Below, piece by piece: positions 35,471-36,493 of a DNA stretch of 36,493 nt. Position 1 is the first letter of the stretch. Each line of letters starts with the position of its first letter. Source of the stretch: Actinomycetota bacterium (GTDB lineage: Bacteria > Actinomycetota > Actinomycetes > Nanopelagicales > Nanopelagicaceae); NCBI GenBank assembly GCA_009704505.1, contig WLEB01000007.1, positions 1 to 36,493 on the forward strand, read 5' to 3'. A model generated the notes under the pieces. The model was not told the DNA's origin. It was given only the letters and a program-made list of their open reading frames with translations, and searched no databases. The translations under genes were made by a program, and so were the position numbers.

Positions 35471-36493
35471 GGATTGCAAAGAATTAACAGAATCCACACT
35501 TTGCGTTCGATGAAACTGTTGATCCTCGTAGCGGTTTTGTTATCAGGAATAGGTGTACCAACTGCTGAAGCAATTACCTTTCGGCAGATACCAGCGACGA
35601 ACTGGGTTCATGTTCTAGCTGGTGATGCCGATACATATCCCTCGGCTCGTACAAGAACTCCACAACTTCCTGCCAAAAAACTTGAAACAGTCTCTAAGTT
35701 TGATGTTACCTATAACAATTTCCCTGATTGGGCAAAAAAAGAAGTTCAAGCTTCTCTTGATGTTTGGGCGGTTAACTTCAAATCATCTGTTGCGATAACG
35801 GTAGATGCAACATGGGAGCGATCTAAATCAAAGGAAATTCTCGGAAGTGCTAACGCTGGGAGCTACTTTTCCTCTTTCCCTGGCGCTCCAGATCCTAACC
35901 TTTGGTATGTCTCTGCTCTTGCGAATGCACTTGCCGGTAAAGACTTAGATAGAAATAATCCTGAAATTATCATTCAAGTTAATTCTGAGGCACCGTGGAA
36001 CTTGCGTACTGATGGTACTCCGAATCAAACTGAATATGATTTACAGTCAGTAATGCTTCACGAAGTAGGCCACGGTCTTGGTTTTTCATCTAATGATTTC
36101 TATGAACCTGTTTTTGGAATTGGAACTCTCAGTACACCAACACCATTTGATGCGTATTTACAAACACTAGATGGGCGTAGATTGATTGATTTACCATCTC
36201 CATCTAAAGAGTTAGGTAATGCTCTAACTTCGCCGCTCGTGTGGTCTGGTCCTCTTGGCACAAAAGCCAATGGTGGTGTTAAGCCAATGATCTTTTCTCC
36301 TATAACTTATATACCGGGTTCATCCATTTCACATTTAGATGAAAATACTTTTTCAAAATCTGGATTTGATTCAGTAATGACCCCAATACTTAGCGCAGGT
36401 GAAGTCTTTGCTGGTCCTGGTCCTTTGATGTTGGCCATGATGGAAGACATGCGAAATAAGCCCCCCACTGGAGTAATACTTGATCTTCCCTTA
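35468..36493 (+). CDS. Secreted HExxH zinc metalloprotease, partial (3' end outside window)
   Basis: The frame stays open for 342 codons to the window edge. Residues 1-35 form a signal peptide: basic start (RINRIHTLRSMK), hydrophobic LLILVAVLLSGIGV, and a likely cleavage after TAEA (A35). The zinc motif is HEVGHGLGF (H198, E199, H202). Downstream are SHLDE (H289) and a Met-turn-like VMTP (M304), then GPLMLAMMEDM. This order (HExxHxxGF, SHLDE, MTP, C-terminal helix) is that of a poorly described group of secreted bacterial proteases with metzincin-like features. The substrate is unknown. It would act outside the cell or on the cell surface. Confidence 0.85.
   Translation, partial: MGLQRINRIHTLRSMKLLILVAVLLSGIGVPTAEAITFRQIPATNWVHVLAGDADTYPSARTRTPQLPAKKLETVSKFDVTYNNFPDWAKKEVQASLDVWAVNFKSSVAITVDATWERSKSKEILGSANAGSYFSSFPGAPDPNLWYVSALANALAGKDLDRNNPEIIIQVNSEAPWNLRTDGTPNQTEYDLQSVMLHEVGHGLGFSSNDFYEPVFGIGTLSTPTPFDAYLQTLDGRRLIDLPSPSKELGNALTSPLVWSGPLGTKANGGVKPMIFSPITYIPGSSISHLDENTFSKSGFDSVMTPILSAGEVFAGPGPLMLAMMEDMRNKPPTGVILDLPL

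Noticed and set aside
1-36493. Defence island, prophage, insertion sequence or CRISPR array
   Set aside because: No integrase, transposase, terminal repeats, repeat-spacer pattern or defence genes are visible; nearly all genes are core respiratory or housekeeping types.

Overview
The window looks like a chromosome segment from a small-genome, low-GC actinobacterium, most plausibly a freshwater planktonic type of the acI / Nanopelagicales kind. The basis is the gene set and order, the AT-rich codon use, the extreme gene packing and the actinobacterial forms of the proteins: a free-standing XPB helicase beside an XPB-like/WYL protein, a Rv0862c-type pair, and the order ResA-CcdA-ResB-CcsB behind a phosphoglycerate-mutase-like gene. 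The assignment to acI is inference. No rRNA is present, and only one partial tRNA.

Layout. 1-28 (-): 5' part of a class II tRNA, probably tRNA-Tyr, running off the left edge. 148-1530 (+): yajQ and a RarD-type permease, abutting. 1498-17501 (-): one very tight block, nuoA to nuoN (all 14 subunits of respiratory complex I) followed by a long-chain polyprenyl diphosphate synthase; no gap between genes in it exceeds 3 bp. 17542-24886: menaquinone genes in several short units, menG (-), menF (+), menB-menC-menD (-) and menE-menA (+). 24891-25154 (+): a small two-helix PLDc_N protein. 25151-29392 (-): System II cytochrome c maturation operon (phosphatase, resA/tlpA-like lipoprotein, ccdA, resB, ccsB). 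29443-35158 (+): HAD-IB phosphatase, XPB-like/WYL protein, M20 peptidase and XPB helicase. 35121-35372 (-): glutaredoxin-like protein. 35468 to the right edge (+): a secreted HExxH metalloprotease, cut by the window end. No stretch longer than about 120 bp lacks a gene.

How it works together. Menaquinone head-group synthesis (MenF, D, C, E, B, A, G) and side-chain synthesis (polyprenyl diphosphate synthase) supply the electron acceptor of the neighbouring NADH:menaquinone oxidoreductase. The ccs operon matures c-type cytochromes for the later part of the same chain. No menH or DHNA-CoA thioesterase gene is seen, so two steps must be met elsewhere or otherwise.

The most interesting signals are in expression architecture rather than in a new gene system. 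At least seven transcription-unit heads show a TANNNT -10-like hexamer ending 6 or 7 nt before the start codon, which is the signature of leaderless mRNAs. All four convergent gene pairs overlap at their 3' ends, two of them by sharing a palindromic tetranucleotide (CTAG, TTAA) that holds both stop codons. I found no CRISPR array, insertion sequence, prophage, defence system or obviously transferred island.
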